Shown here: piece after piece, positions 45,801 through 56,207 of the stretch
Position numbering within the stretch: position 1 is the stretch's first letter
Layout of the letters: every line of letters begins with the position of its first letter
Assembly (NCBI GenBank): GCA_020633055.1
Contig: JACKEJ010000007.1
Location: 186,001-250,000 of the forward strand
Reading direction: 5' to 3'
Length of the DNA stretch: 64,000 bases
From: Sandaracinaceae bacterium
GTDB taxonomy: Bacteria > Myxococcota_A > Polyangia > Polyangiales > Houyiibacteriaceae
The notes under the pieces: generated by a model
What the model was told of the DNA's origin: nothing
Database searches by the model: none
The model's input: only the letters and a program-made list of their open reading frames with translations
Translations under genes and position numbers: made by a program

Positions 45801-46674
45801 ACGCCGCTGCGCTACCACCGGCGATGCCCACCAGGAACGTGGTGAGGATGATGCCGAAGCCCTGAACCGACGAGCCATTGGTCATCGCGAGCGCACGTGA
45901 CCAGACCACCTCGTAGCAGAGCGCCGCCGCGCCGCTCACGAAGAACGCGAACACCGCCGCCCGCCGCGCGTAGCGAGGAACGCGCGCGAGGGCCTCGCGG
46001 TCGTCGTCCTCTTCGGGGGACGCGTCCAGGCGCGGCGCTTGGTCCCAGCCCATGCGCTGGGTGAGGAAGATCAGCCCGGCGAGCGCGAAGTTCATGCCGG
46101 CCGCGGTGATGCCCGTGGCCCACAGGCCGATGGTGGGCATCAGACCGAAGACGCTCAGCGCGGTGCCGAAGACCGCGCCCACCGTGTTGACGGCGTAGAG
46201 CACGCCCACCCAAGAGGCGACCGCGCTCGCGTCCTGGTCGCTGCGCACGAAGTGGCGCGCCAGCAGCGGGAGGCTCGATCCCATCAGCGTGGTGGGGATC
46301 AAGATGAACGGGAACACGCAGAAGAAGCGCGCGAACATGAACGCGGTGGACTCGGCGCCGAGGCTCGCGCGCAGGGACGCGTTGACCACCGCGAGCCAGC
46401 CCTCGGGGTCCAAGATGGTGGGCAGCAGCAGCGCGTAGGCGCCCACCCCGAGCTCCACCAGCGCGTAGGCCCGCAGGGGGTTGCGCAGCTTGTCCGCGTA
46501 GCGGCCGGCGATGAAGGCCCCGAGACCCAGGCCGGCCATGAACGCCGTGACCACCGTGCTGATGGCCACGCTCGTGGCGCCGAACACGTGGTGCGCGAGG
46601 CGCGACCAGATGCTCTGGAAGATCAGGCTGGAGGCGCCCGAAAGGAAGAAGGCAAAGATGGCGACTCGACGCAC
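42802..46674 (-). CDS. Fused membrane/spermidine-synthase-like/TPR protein, 1,290 residues
   Basis: A large inner-membrane protein of the fused MFS/spermidine-synthase type. The N-terminal membrane part is an internal duplication: unit 1 begins at residue 2 (RRVAIFAFFLSGASS) and unit 2 at 237 (RRAAVFAFFVSGAAA), with a matching W-S-R motif in each. More helices follow to about residue 660. The soluble domain (about 700-960) has a SAM/decarboxylated-SAM-type fold (GFGSGVTVG, then IELERAIPEA, NDDGRNYL, ISEPSNPW) typical of spermidine-synthase-like enzymes. The last 200 residues are TPR-like helices. The GTG at 46674 is the only start at the duplicated unit; the frame runs further upstream antisense to the next gene. 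Substrate unknown. Confidence 0.8.
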   Translation of the reverse strand: MRRVAIFAFFLSGASSLIFQSIWSRLAHHVFGATSVAISTVVTAFMAGLGLGAFIAGRYADKLRNPLRAYALVELGVGAYALLLPTILDPEGWLAVVNASLRASLGAESTAFMFARFFCVFPFILIPTTLMGSSLPLLARHFVRSDQDASAVASWVGVLYAVNTVGAVFGTALSVFGLMPTIGLWATGITAAGMNFALAGLIFLTQRMGWDQAPRLDASPEEDDDREALARVPRYARRAAVFAFFVSGAAALCYEVVWSRALAMTNGSSVQGFGIILTTFLVGIAGGSAAASGLLTQARRRLDVTASVSIALVMYAVTPFALFDQALVRGVNAGSLAVPAGLLSWVLLSLLGAAPVVVLRWLAALGRTAETPRERATRLDRLALLTLTVPLAFAIVGAVLHRGPSYGQYPQIVATVVVCVAVLVVALITLRSLPVLQLAVMQLLIALATLANLVFQDEVSCALGALVAGIEDLPDHVATVRFFSFLTSSLCTLPATLGMGAMFPLTLRLFAESGATIGDDVGRVYSSNTLGSIIGAWVPGFILMPRFGMQAALFAGMALNFAMALMLLVVAAADPEEPIEDPAEDPEGDAGRDPDPEGPPDPAVQPDGNHAATREAPPARAGGPHSGRAVLESIVIYALAPVIPALLALVYFGIFRPNSPWFVPDLTWDPGRMTLGVFRPSVARQACRELANTHVELLYYHDGLSTTVTVERYWGTHLAMKNNGKVDASNGEDMPTQINLAAYPLMMHERGPEGLDVAVIGFGSGVTVGTALHFPVRSVDVIELERAIPEAARWFTQYNHLEFPLEEFPYVQMDRLEVINDDGRNYLAATEREYDVIISEPSNPWITGVADLFTEEHFRISKRRLREGGIYCQWVQLYELSPENIKTIYRTFASQFAHVVAFSADDFSPDTVLLGSDSPLPLDLERVARGFAVESARQDLLAGTLHRPHDVFSRVLLADRDEVQQFTQVEYVRDTESSPWVQHNDSDNARPCALPLCRREPVPTNTDDNMLIEFAAPRDLIGYERYERYLPDHLYAPTWPYGNVVGRVVGLGEGSVEAANLAELSLALLSAGRRGEASSLAELSVQAGRASESLVAIEVMRRLLGPEGEPPIRVSPPSGGPELSPRQARVLNEGFLAVRDAVDRGDYGAALNAMEDIPAPVRQHSGPSMKLLYAYLLYKTGAVRPRYDEVVTLLEELSGTHPRWVAERPEVKYFMARAMWAEAAFGDAVRVMRQYVERLLLDEAAARDERERAREEGPAGPNGQDAPDSPSAQGAPSGPIPSPDGQPAPP

Positions 46675-46824
46675 GAAATTCCTCGAAGTGGCGCGGAGTA
46701 TAGGGGGAGCGTGCGAGCGCCGCACCCCGCGGTCCGCGGGCATGTCTCGGCCGTGTCCTGGGGGAGTCCGGGGCCGCGACGAGCGCTCCCGAGCGCGCCG
46801 CTTCGTAGTACCCTCGGCGCGGTG

Positions 46825-47658
46825 ATGCCCATACCCGCCTTCCTCCGTGCCGATCCGCCCACGTCGATCGACCAGGGCCCCGACCCCAAGGCGCTGGCCA
46901 CGTTCCTCGAGGCCACGCGGGCCACTACGGAGTTCTTCTTTCGGCCGCGGGTGTTCGGCGTGGAGCACGTGCCCCCCGGAGGCGCGCTGGTGGTGGCCAA
47001 CCACAACTCGGTCGGGGTCATGCCCGAGATCCACGTCATGGCCCACTCGTGGTTCCCGGTACACGGTGCTGCCGCGCTGCCAAGGACGCTGGTGCACGGG
47101 ACCAGCTTCCGCGTGGGTCCCGTCGCGCGCTTCTTCACGGCGCTGGGCGCGGTGCCGGCGGCCCCCGAGATGGCGTCCGAGCTACTGCAGAGCGGCTACA
47201 AGGTGCTGGCGTTCCCGGGCGGTGAGACCGACAGCATGCGCAGCTTCGCGGACCGCAACCGGATCATCTTCGGTACACGCCGCGGCTACATCCGGCTGGC
47301 GCTGCGCGAGAACGTGCCCATCGTCCCGGTGGTGACGGCGGGCGGGCACGAGACGCTGGTCGTGCTCACCAGCGGCGAGCGCATCGCGCGCGTGACGGGG
47401 ATCGACCGCGTGCTCGGCATGAAGCGCTGGCCCATCACGCTGTGCCTGCCGTGGGGGATCACCTTTGGTCCCCCCATCTTGCATCTGCCGGTGCCGACCC
47501 GCGTGTACCAGCAGGTGCTGCCCCCCGTGCGCTTCGAGCGCAGCGGTGAGGAGGCCGCCGAGGACGCGGAGTACGTGGAGGCCTGTCACGAGCGCGTGCA
47601 CGGCATGATGCAGGCGTGCCTGGACGAGCTGTTGGCGCGCCGCAAACGGGAAGGCTGA
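46825..47658 (+). CDS. MGAT-like lysophospholipid/glyceride acyltransferase
   Basis: A 277-residue membrane-associated acyltransferase of the MGAT/TMEM68-like branch of the LPLAT superfamily. The catalytic block is NHNSVGVMPE: His60 is present, but the usual Asp five residues later is Val, and the nearest acid is Glu68, a spacing seen as HSGG..PD in relatives. The second motif FPGGETD matches the PGG-x-E form of the MGAT branch rather than FPEGTR. It should transfer acyl groups to glycerolipid or a similar alcohol. The start is ATG at 46825 (GTG three bases earlier possible). Divergent from the fused transporter gene. Confidence 0.75.
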   Translation: MPIPAFLRADPPTSIDQGPDPKALATFLEATRATTEFFFRPRVFGVEHVPPGGALVVANHNSVGVMPEIHVMAHSWFPVHGAAALPRTLVHGTSFRVGPVARFFTALGAVPAAPEMASELLQSGYKVLAFPGGETDSMRSFADRNRIIFGTRRGYIRLALRENVPIVPVVTAGGHETLVVLTSGERIARVTGIDRVLGMKRWPITLCLPWGITFGPPILHLPVPTRVYQQVLPPVRFERSGEEAAEDAEYVEACHERVHGMMQACLDELLARRKREG

Positions 47659-47682
47659 GCACTCTCGCGTCGGTCGCGGATC

Positions 47683-47700
47683 TGGCTCGCGGGCGAGCCA
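47683..47700. terminator. Inverted repeat between convergent genes
   Basis: TGGCTCGC, GG, GCGAGCCA: a perfect 8-bp palindrome in the 93-base gap between the acyltransferase gene and the convergent sulfatase-like gene. Probably a bidirectional terminator; no T-run. Confidence 0.4.
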
Positions 47701-47751
47701 CGTGTCACCGCGGGAAGCTTCCCCGGGGTCTGTCCGCCGGGCGCGTTCCCG

Positions 47752-50163
47752 CTATGGCCCGATGGGGACGCGCCCCACGAACAGCTCGTCCGGCTCGCGC
47801 CCCTCGCCCTCCGTCAGAGGTAGCCGCGTCGACCCGTCTGCGGTGTGGAACGCGACACCGACGTCCATGAAGTCATCCGGGTGTCGTCGGGGGACGCGCA
47901 GGCGGAACGTGTCCGCGATGATCTCCCCTGGGCGCCACAGGGCGGCGGGGTACAGGCCGTTGACCGGCGTGTGGGTGAAGCGGATGGGCGCCGGCCCCCT
48001 GCCTCGTCCCGTCTGGATGAGACGAATCGCGCTCGGCGGAGCGCGCAGGACCTCGTAGTAGACCGTGAACTCCACGAACCCGTCGCGGTGCGTCGGGGCG
48101 CTCGGATAGCGGCTGCCGAGGACGCGGATGGTGTCCCCGAAGCGACCCGTCACCACGTGCGCATCCGCCGGCAGGGCGCTCACGCGCGCGGCGTCGATGG
48201 CGCGGCGGATACCTTCGGTGGCCTGGCTCATGAGCGTGGTGAGGCGCACCCAGCGGGTGCTCCGCGCGCTGGCTTCGCTGGCCTCGGCGAGGACCGTGGG
48301 GTCTCCCGTCGCCACGAGATCCCGATGCTCGCTCGGGTCGGCCGCGAGGTCGAAGACCTGGTCCGGGAGCGTCCCGTAGCGGTGGATGCGCTTGCGGTGC
48401 CCTTCGATCTCCACGGCGCAGCGCAGCTCGTGGTAGCAGGCCGCGTAGATGCGGCGCTCCGCGTCCACGACGGATCCGATGGCGCGACCGTCGTAGCGCC
48501 CGCCTATCGGCTCGAGGCCCAGGCGGTCGAGCACCGTGGGCACGAGGTCGAGCTGGGTCACGGGGCCACGTGCGCGGCCGGGCGCGCGACCGTCCAGCAG
48601 CAGCAGCGGCACGTGCAGCACCTCGTCGTACGGGACCTCGTCGTGGGTCCGTAGACCGTGCTCGCCGAACGCCTCGCCGTGGTCGCCTACGATCACGACG
48701 ACGGTGTCCTCCAGCAGCCCCAGCTCGACCAGGTCGGACAGGACGCCGCCCATGAGGTGGTCCTGGCGGCGGACGGCGTTGAGCCAGCGGTTGCGCGTTG
48801 CGTCATCCGGGTCGTGCGTCTCGGTGCCGTAGCGCTGCACCTCCCGGTAGTCGTGGTGCGTGGCCCCCGTCAAGAGCGTGAGGACGAACGGTTGGCCGCT
48901 GTCGCGCTGCGCTTCCAGGAAGGCCCGCGCTGGCGCCCGTAGGATGTCGTCCTCGTACGCGAAGTAGTTCGTGCGCTCGAAGCCGGCCGTGGGGAGCGTC
49001 TCGCTGTGCTCGAAGCGGTCGTAGCCGAGGGCGGCGACGAGGCTGCCGCGCTGCTCGAACGAGCCGACGGCGCTCTGCATGAACGCGGTGGCGTAGCCGC
49101 GCTCGCGCAACAGGTCTGGCAGGCAGCGCCCCGGCAGGCCGTGCGGGAGGGCCTCGGCGATGCGGACGCCCACCCGCGGGGGGAAGCCACACAGGATCGC
49201 GACGAGCGCCTTGCTCGTGTGCGGCACCACCGCGTAGGCGGTCTCGACGAGCGTGCCGTGCTCCGCCCAGCGCGCGAGGGCGGGGGTGGTCGTGAGCGAA
49301 GGCGCGTATGGCGTGGTGGCGCTGGCGCCCGTGGACTCGAGCAAGATGAAGAGGACGTTGGGGCGGGACGGCGGCGAGTCCGTGCTCGCCGTGAGGGATC
49401 GTGCTCCGCGTGCGGCGGCTCGCGCCTCCGAGAGCAGCGCGGCGCTGACGGGGTCCTCGCGCGGGACCGTGGCGAACAGCTGCACCACGGCGGGGCGCAT
49501 GAAGTCGTGGCCCACGCCGGCGGGAGGAGGCAGCAGCGCGCTGGCCGCGACGCCAGCGACGCCCATGGCGACCCAACCTACGTGAGCTGCGGGGCGCGCG
49601 AGTCGGCTCGGGGAGGGTGCGGCCCGCGAACCCGGGCGACGGCGAAGAGGCCACCACGGCAGCAGCGCGATGCACAGCAGGGCGGCCAGGTGGACCAGCC
49701 AGCTGGCCACGGGGATCTCGCTCGAGACGACCCGCGCGCGCTCGCGTAGCTCCACGACCCCCAGCCAGAACATGGGGTAGTCCAGCGGCGTGTGCGTGGT
49801 GAGGAAGTAACGGTGACTCGCCGTGCCGGCGAACAGCACACACGCCCACGCGCACTGCAACGTGATGAGCGCGACCACACGTGATCGGCGCGCGCGCCAA
49901 GCGCTGAGCGCGACCCACGAGACGGCTGCGGCGCCAGCGCCGAACAGCAGGTCGGGGAGCAGCAGGTACGCGCACCGTCCGAACGACGCGTTCCCATCGT
50001 GCGAAGCGCTCGCCGCGACGCGCAGGCCCTTCTGCACCAGCATGGACGAGACCGGTGCGACGACCAGCGCGACGCACGCCCGAGCCCATGGCGCGCGCCC
50101 GGGCGCGGGCTGATCCCCACCCGAGTCGTCATCCTTCACGGGCGCGCCGCTCGTTCCTTCCAT
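47752..50163 (-). CDS. Membrane sulfatase/LTA-synthase-like phosphotransferase
   Basis: An 803-residue protein with about four N-terminal helices and a large extracytoplasmic alkaline-phosphatase-superfamily domain. Metal sites are visible: the first ligands in NVLFILLEST, and GDHGEAFGEHG near residue 480. The nucleophile position reads HTSKA with Thr316, not the Cys/Ser-x-Pro-x-Arg motif of formylglycine sulfatases, so a Thr-nucleophile transferase such as LTA synthase or a phosphoethanolamine-type transferase fits better. A C-terminal beta domain of about 200 residues follows. It probably adds or removes a phospho group on an envelope glycan or lipid. ATG at 50163 preferred; 50187 possible. 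Confidence 0.75.
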   Translation of the reverse strand: MEGTSGAPVKDDDSGGDQPAPGRAPWARACVALVVAPVSSMLVQKGLRVAASASHDGNASFGRCAYLLLPDLLFGAGAAAVSWVALSAWRARRSRVVALITLQCAWACVLFAGTASHRYFLTTHTPLDYPMFWLGVVELRERARVVSSEIPVASWLVHLAALLCIALLPWWPLRRRPGSRAAPSPSRLARPAAHVGWVAMGVAGVAASALLPPPAGVGHDFMRPAVVQLFATVPREDPVSAALLSEARAAARGARSLTASTDSPPSRPNVLFILLESTGASATTPYAPSLTTTPALARWAEHGTLVETAYAVVPHTSKALVAILCGFPPRVGVRIAEALPHGLPGRCLPDLLRERGYATAFMQSAVGSFEQRGSLVAALGYDRFEHSETLPTAGFERTNYFAYEDDILRAPARAFLEAQRDSGQPFVLTLLTGATHHDYREVQRYGTETHDPDDATRNRWLNAVRRQDHLMGGVLSDLVELGLLEDTVVVIVGDHGEAFGEHGLRTHDEVPYDEVLHVPLLLLDGRAPGRARGPVTQLDLVPTVLDRLGLEPIGGRYDGRAIGSVVDAERRIYAACYHELRCAVEIEGHRKRIHRYGTLPDQVFDLAADPSEHRDLVATGDPTVLAEASEASARSTRWVRLTTLMSQATEGIRRAIDAARVSALPADAHVVTGRFGDTIRVLGSRYPSAPTHRDGFVEFTVYYEVLRAPPSAIRLIQTGRGRGPAPIRFTHTPVNGLYPAALWRPGEIIADTFRLRVPRRHPDDFMDVGVAFHTADGSTRLPLTEGEGREPDELFVGRVPIGP

Positions 50164-50239
50164 CGCTCGCGTTCTCGGATAGACCAAGGGCGCGTGGCAC
50201 TCAAGCCGGTTCCACGGATTCGCAGACGTCGAACGCGAA

Positions 50240-50267
50240 CGGCCCCGGAACCGAAGCTCCGAGGCCG
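50240..50267 (-). terminator. Stem-loop after fadA-like gene
   Basis: CGGCC and GGCCG with inner CGGA/TCCG and one mismatch, 40 bases past the thiolase stop. Downstream on the minus strand is TTCGCGTTCG, only weakly T-rich. Confidence 0.4.
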
Positions 50268-50306
50268 CTGCGATGGTGTGCCGCGGGGATCACCCGCGAC
50301 ACGGGC

Positions 50307-51476
50307 TCAGGCCACGCGCTCGAACAGGCCGGCCGCGCCCATGCCGCCGCCGATGCACATGGTCACGATGGCGTACTTGCCCTCGCGCCGCTTGAGCTCG
50401 TTCAGCGCGGTGGCCGTGAGCTTGGCGCCCGTGCACCCGAGCGGGTGGCCGAGGGCGATGGCGCCGCCGTTCACGTTGAGCTTGTCGGCCGGGAGACCGA
50501 GCTGCTCCTTCACGTACAGCGCCTGGCTGGCGAACGCCTCGTTGACCTCGAACACGTCGATGTCCGCGATGGTGAGCCCCGTCTTCTTGAGGAGCTTCTG
50601 CACGGCGGGGATGGGGCCGATGCCCATGATGGCCGGGTCCACGCCCGCGGTCGCGAAGCCGCGGAAGTAGGCCATGGGCGCGAGCCCCAGCTCGTCCGAC
50701 TTGGCCTTGCTCATCACCAGCGCCATGGCGGCGCCGTCGGAGAGGGGCGAGGCGTTGCCGGCCGTGACCGAGCCCTTGGCGGCGAACACGGGGCGCAGAC
50801 CCGCGAGGGCCTCTGCCGTGGTGCCCGGGCGCGGCATCTCGTCGGTGTCGAACGGGACGAGCGTGCGCTCGCCGTTCGGACCGTAGGTGACGCCGTTGAC
50901 GGTGACGATCTCGTCCTTGAACTTGCCCGCGGCGATGGCCGCCAGCGCGCGCGTGTGGCTCTCGGCCGCGAACTCGTCCTGGGCCTCGCGGCTGACGCTG
51001 AAGCGGTTGGCCACGTTCTCGGCCGTGATGCCCATGGGCGTGTAGGCCGTGGGCATGGCGTCCATGAGCTCGCCCGAGGCGCTGGGCTTGAAGCCCGTCA
51101 TCGGCACCATCGACATGCTCTCCATGCCGCCGGCGATCACGATGTCGTTGTAGCCCGCCGCGATCTGCCCCGCCGCGAACGCGATGGACTGCAGGCCGGA
51201 CGAACAGAAGCGGTTGATGGTGAGACCGGACGACTCCGCCGGCAGACCGCCGAGGAGGCCGACCGAGCGCGCCACGTTCATGCCCTGCTCGCCCTCGGGG
51301 AAGGCGCAGCCGAGGATGAGGTCCTCGACCAGCTCGGGCGCGACGCCCGGGTTGCGCGCCATGAGGCCCTTGATGACCTCGCCGGCGAACTCGTCCGGAC
51401 GGCGGTTGGCGAGCGAGCCCTTCTTGGCGCGACCCACCGCGGAGCGAACCGCATCCACAATCACGATGTCTGTCAT
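50307..51476 (-). CDS. fadA: Acetyl-CoA acyltransferase (thiolase), FadA-like
   Basis: Last step of beta-oxidation: thiolytic cleavage of 3-ketoacyl-CoA. The 389 residues fit. Active-site Cys91 in NRFCSSGLQSI, the Asn/Glu block VNEAFAS, His in GGAIALGHPLGCTG and the second Cys in CIGGGMGAAG are present. The start ATG at 51476 follows GAGGA. It is encoded 32 bases after the FadN-like gene, so the two form a beta-oxidation pair in one transcript. The frame is open upstream through the neighbouring gene but has no coding logic there. Confidence 0.95.
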   Translation of the reverse strand: MTDIVIVDAVRSAVGRAKKGSLANRRPDEFAGEVIKGLMARNPGVAPELVEDLILGCAFPEGEQGMNVARSVGLLGGLPAESSGLTINRFCSSGLQSIAFAAGQIAAGYNDIVIAGGMESMSMVPMTGFKPSASGELMDAMPTAYTPMGITAENVANRFSVSREAQDEFAAESHTRALAAIAAGKFKDEIVTVNGVTYGPNGERTLVPFDTDEMPRPGTTAEALAGLRPVFAAKGSVTAGNASPLSDGAAMALVMSKAKSDELGLAPMAYFRGFATAGVDPAIMGIGPIPAVQKLLKKTGLTIADIDVFEVNEAFASQALYVKEQLGLPADKLNVNGGAIALGHPLGCTGAKLTATALNELKRREGKYAIVTMCIGGGMGAAGLFERVA

Positions 51477-51508
51477 GTTGTTTTCCTCGTGTTTCTCGGT
51501 TGGTGGGA

Positions 51509-53881
<2,373 letters not shown>

Positions 53882-53923
53882 GTTGCTGAAGTCTCCGCTG
53901 TGGATGGAGGGTAGGGACCCCAG

Positions 53924-53943
53924 TCGGTCGTTTCACCAACCGA
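53924..53943. promoter_or_regulatory. Imperfect dyad upstream of fadN-like gene
   Basis: Arms TCGGT at 53924-53928 and ACCGA at 53939-53943, 20 bases overall, with further partial symmetry inside, 43-62 bases before the fadN-like start. Size and placement suit a dimeric repressor (TetR-like) operator, but no regulator gene is adjacent. Confidence 0.3.
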
Positions 53944-54022
53944 GGTGACGTGCATGTTGCCGTAATATCCGGCGCGCGCCAGCCCCGAGCGCACCGTTCT
54001 CCCATGGGACCCGAAAATGCGA

Positions 54023-54052
54023 GACGGGATGCAACGTTGGCTGCATCCCGTC
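54023..54052 (-). terminator. Intrinsic terminator after the acidic membrane-protein gene
   Basis: Perfect 11-bp stem, GACGGGATGCA with TGCATCCCGTC, loop of eight bases, then TCGCATTTTCGG on the minus strand. It separates the 103-residue gene from the fadN-like promoter region. Apart from it and the dyad, the 193 bases from 53882 to 54074 show no gene. Confidence 0.7.
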
Positions 54053-54074
54053 GGGGGCGTGCGTGGGGGGCGGC

Positions 54075-54386
54075 TCAGTGACCGTGGCCGGCGTGGTCGT
54101 CTTCGCCAGCGGGGGCGGGCGCAGGCGCCTCACCCTCGGCAGGGGCGGCCTCGCCTTCGGCCGGTTCACCTCCGGCAGCCTCGCCTTCGGCCACCTCGGC
54201 GGCCACGTCGCCCTCGGCTGCGCCCTCGGTCTCCGGGGGCTGCGAGACGCGGTAGACCAGCATCAGCACCATGAGCACGAGCAGCGCGAGGCCAGTGGCC
54301 GGGACCCACGGGGGGGTGTCGGCGGCTTCGTCTTGGATGGTGGGCAGGCCCGGGACATCGGGCTCGTCGTGGTGCTGGTCAGCCAT
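54075..54386 (-). CDS. Small single-helix membrane protein with acidic tail
   Basis: A 103-residue protein: acidic N-terminus (MADQHHDEPD), one transmembrane helix (ATGLALLVLMVLMLVY, about residues 30-47), then a tail of about 50 residues made almost wholly of Ala, Glu, Gly and Pro, ending in a His cluster (DDHAGHGH). No enzymatic motif. The tail composition resembles that of the SecG tail in this window. The terminal histidines could bind metal. The ATG at 54386 fits the leader; upstream codons are not convincing. Followed by a strong terminator, so monocistronic. Divergent from the glycosyltransferase gene. Confidence 0.65.
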   Translation of the reverse strand: MADQHHDEPDVPGLPTIQDEAADTPPWVPATGLALLVLMVLMLVYRVSQPPETEGAAEGDVAAEVAEGEAAGGEPAEGEAAPAEGEAPAPAPAGEDDHAGHGH

Positions 54387-54466
54387 GGCGCGGAACTTAC
54401 TGCGCGCCGGGGGCCGGCTGCAAGTCGGCGCAGCCAACGCAGGCGATTGCGTGTATGTAGGCGACC

Positions 54467-56125
54467 GTGACCACCACGCCGACGGCTCAGACGCCCCCTT
54501 CGACGCTGGCGCGTCGTGGACCCGAGCGTGTCCTCGCGTCCTTTGCTCTTGGGCTCACTCCCGCGAGGGTCCAGGGCCTCGCGGCGCTGCTCGGGAGCCT
54601 GGTCCTGGCGTTCATGTTCTACGAGCACGCTCGCGCCGCGAGCATCTCCGTGAACGGGGTGCGCTACTTCTGGCTCGACGACGATCAGATGATCTCCATG
54701 CGCTACGCGCGTCATCTGGCGGAGGGACACGGCCTGGTGTGGAACCCCGGCGAGTACGTCGAGGGCTACTCCAACCTCGTGTGGGTCCTGATCATGGCCG
54801 CGGTGCACGCGCTCGGCGCGCCGGACCACCATGCCGCGCTGTACGTGTTGGGCGTCAATTTCGCGCTGCACGTGGGCATCCTGGTGCTTGCGTTGCGCCT
54901 GCTCCGCGTGTTCACCCCCGACGCGCGCGCTGCCGCGGTGGTGGTGATCGCGGGCCTCGTGTTCTCGATGGACCTCACGTTCTGGTCGGTGAACGGCTTC
55001 GAGACGACCCTGTTTGCGTTCGTCCAGCTCGGCTTCCTCGTGAGCCTCTTCGTGCGCGGGGAGGGCCTCGGCGCCTACTCGTGCCTCGCGCTCATCCCCC
55101 TCGTTCGCAGCGACGGCATGCATGTGTTCGTGGGGGACGCTGCGCTGCTGGTCTGGTTGTCGCGCGACCGCGCACGCACCCTCCGTCTCCTGGCGCTGGC
55201 CGCGGCGCCGCTGGCCGCGCACTTCGCGTGGCGCAAGGCGTACTACGGGGAGTGGCTGCCCAATACCTACTATCTCAAGTCGGTGGGCCTGCCCGACAAG
55301 ACCTGGATGGGGCTGCGCTATGCGGGTCGCTACCTGGAGCGCTATGGGGTAGTGCTCGCCTTCGCGGCGAGCGCGGCTGCGGCGGTCGTGTGGCTGCGCC
55401 GGGACCCGCGCGGGCTCGCCTTCTTCAGCACGGTCGCCGCGACCCTGGGATACAGCGTGGTGGTCGGCGGAGACAACTTCGAGCAGTGTCGGTTCTTCGC
55501 CCATACGTTGCCGGTGGTGTGGGTCTTCGCGGGCGTCGCAGGAGCCGTCTCGATGTCCCACCCGGTGGGGCGTGCGGGCCTCCATGTGGCGCTGGCCAGC
55601 ACGCTTGTTCCCTTCCGGGCCCCCCACAGCATCTACTCGCCCAGCGCCAACGGTGACCCGTACGACCAGGTCGTCGTGGGGGTGATGCTCAGGGAACAGG
55701 CGCTGCCAGAGAGCAGCGTGGCGGTCATCCCAGCCGGCATGGTGCCGTACTTCAGCAGGCTCGAGTCGCACGACATGCTCGGCAAGGCCGACGCGCACAT
55801 CGCGCGACTCGACTACGTCCCCGGGGGCGAGCCCGCGCATGGCAAGTACGACCCAGCGTACTCGTTCGGGCGCTCGCCCGACTTGTTCGTCAGCTGCCGT
55901 CCACGGGTCATCGTCGCGGCCGCGCCGCAGCACCTCGAGGGGCGACCGCACCCCGAGGCGGACTACGTGCTGTCGATCCTGGCGTCCGAGCCGTTTCGCT
56001 CGCGCTACATGCCCCACCGCATCGTCAGCACGTTCCTTGGGAACCGCACGCAGGTCTTCACGCACGAAGGGTCTCCCGAGAACGAACGGCGCACGGCGTG
56101 GCGGGAGCCCGTGGTGATCCCGTGA
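54467..56125 (+). CDS. AftB-like GT-C membrane glycosyltransferase
   Basis: A 552-residue inner-membrane protein with about ten helices. After the first helix it carries the GT-C catalytic block DDDQMISMRYARHLAEGHG, then WNPGEYVEGYSN, as in AftB-type arabinofuranosyltransferases of mycobacteria, and the later YYGEWLPNTYYLKS. These features indicate transfer of a sugar from a polyprenyl-phosphate donor to an acceptor outside the membrane. The C-terminal region of about 130 residues is soluble and would face the periplasm. The start is GTG. No arabinan pathway is expected here, so the donor sugar is unknown. Confidence 0.72.
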   Translation: MTTTPTAQTPPSTLARRGPERVLASFALGLTPARVQGLAALLGSLVLAFMFYEHARAASISVNGVRYFWLDDDQMISMRYARHLAEGHGLVWNPGEYVEGYSNLVWVLIMAAVHALGAPDHHAALYVLGVNFALHVGILVLALRLLRVFTPDARAAAVVVIAGLVFSMDLTFWSVNGFETTLFAFVQLGFLVSLFVRGEGLGAYSCLALIPLVRSDGMHVFVGDAALLVWLSRDRARTLRLLALAAAPLAAHFAWRKAYYGEWLPNTYYLKSVGLPDKTWMGLRYAGRYLERYGVVLAFAASAAAAVVWLRRDPRGLAFFSTVAATLGYSVVVGGDNFEQCRFFAHTLPVVWVFAGVAGAVSMSHPVGRAGLHVALASTLVPFRAPHSIYSPSANGDPYDQVVVGVMLREQALPESSVAVIPAGMVPYFSRLESHDMLGKADAHIARLDYVPGGEPAHGKYDPAYSFGRSPDLFVSCRPRVIVAAAPQHLEGRPHPEADYVLSILASEPFRSRYMPHRIVSTFLGNRTQVFTHEGSPENERRTAWREPVVIP

Positions 56126-56207
56126 GGTCTCTGGATCTCGCATGGACGGGCTGGGTCGAACGAACGACGTCTCCTCCGGCCCGTCGAGGGTTCCCCCGGT
56201 CGTCCGC

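Noticed and set aside
43576..45900. Open frame on the plus strand of over 700 codons opposite the fused transporter
   Set aside because: Antisense shadow of a clear membrane/synthase protein; the translation is His/Arg/Glu-rich without any domain.
46675..47097. 141-codon upstream extension of the 1,290-residue gene
   Set aside because: It lies antisense to the acyltransferase gene and reads His/Arg/Pro-rich; the membrane unit begins at the GTG at 46674.
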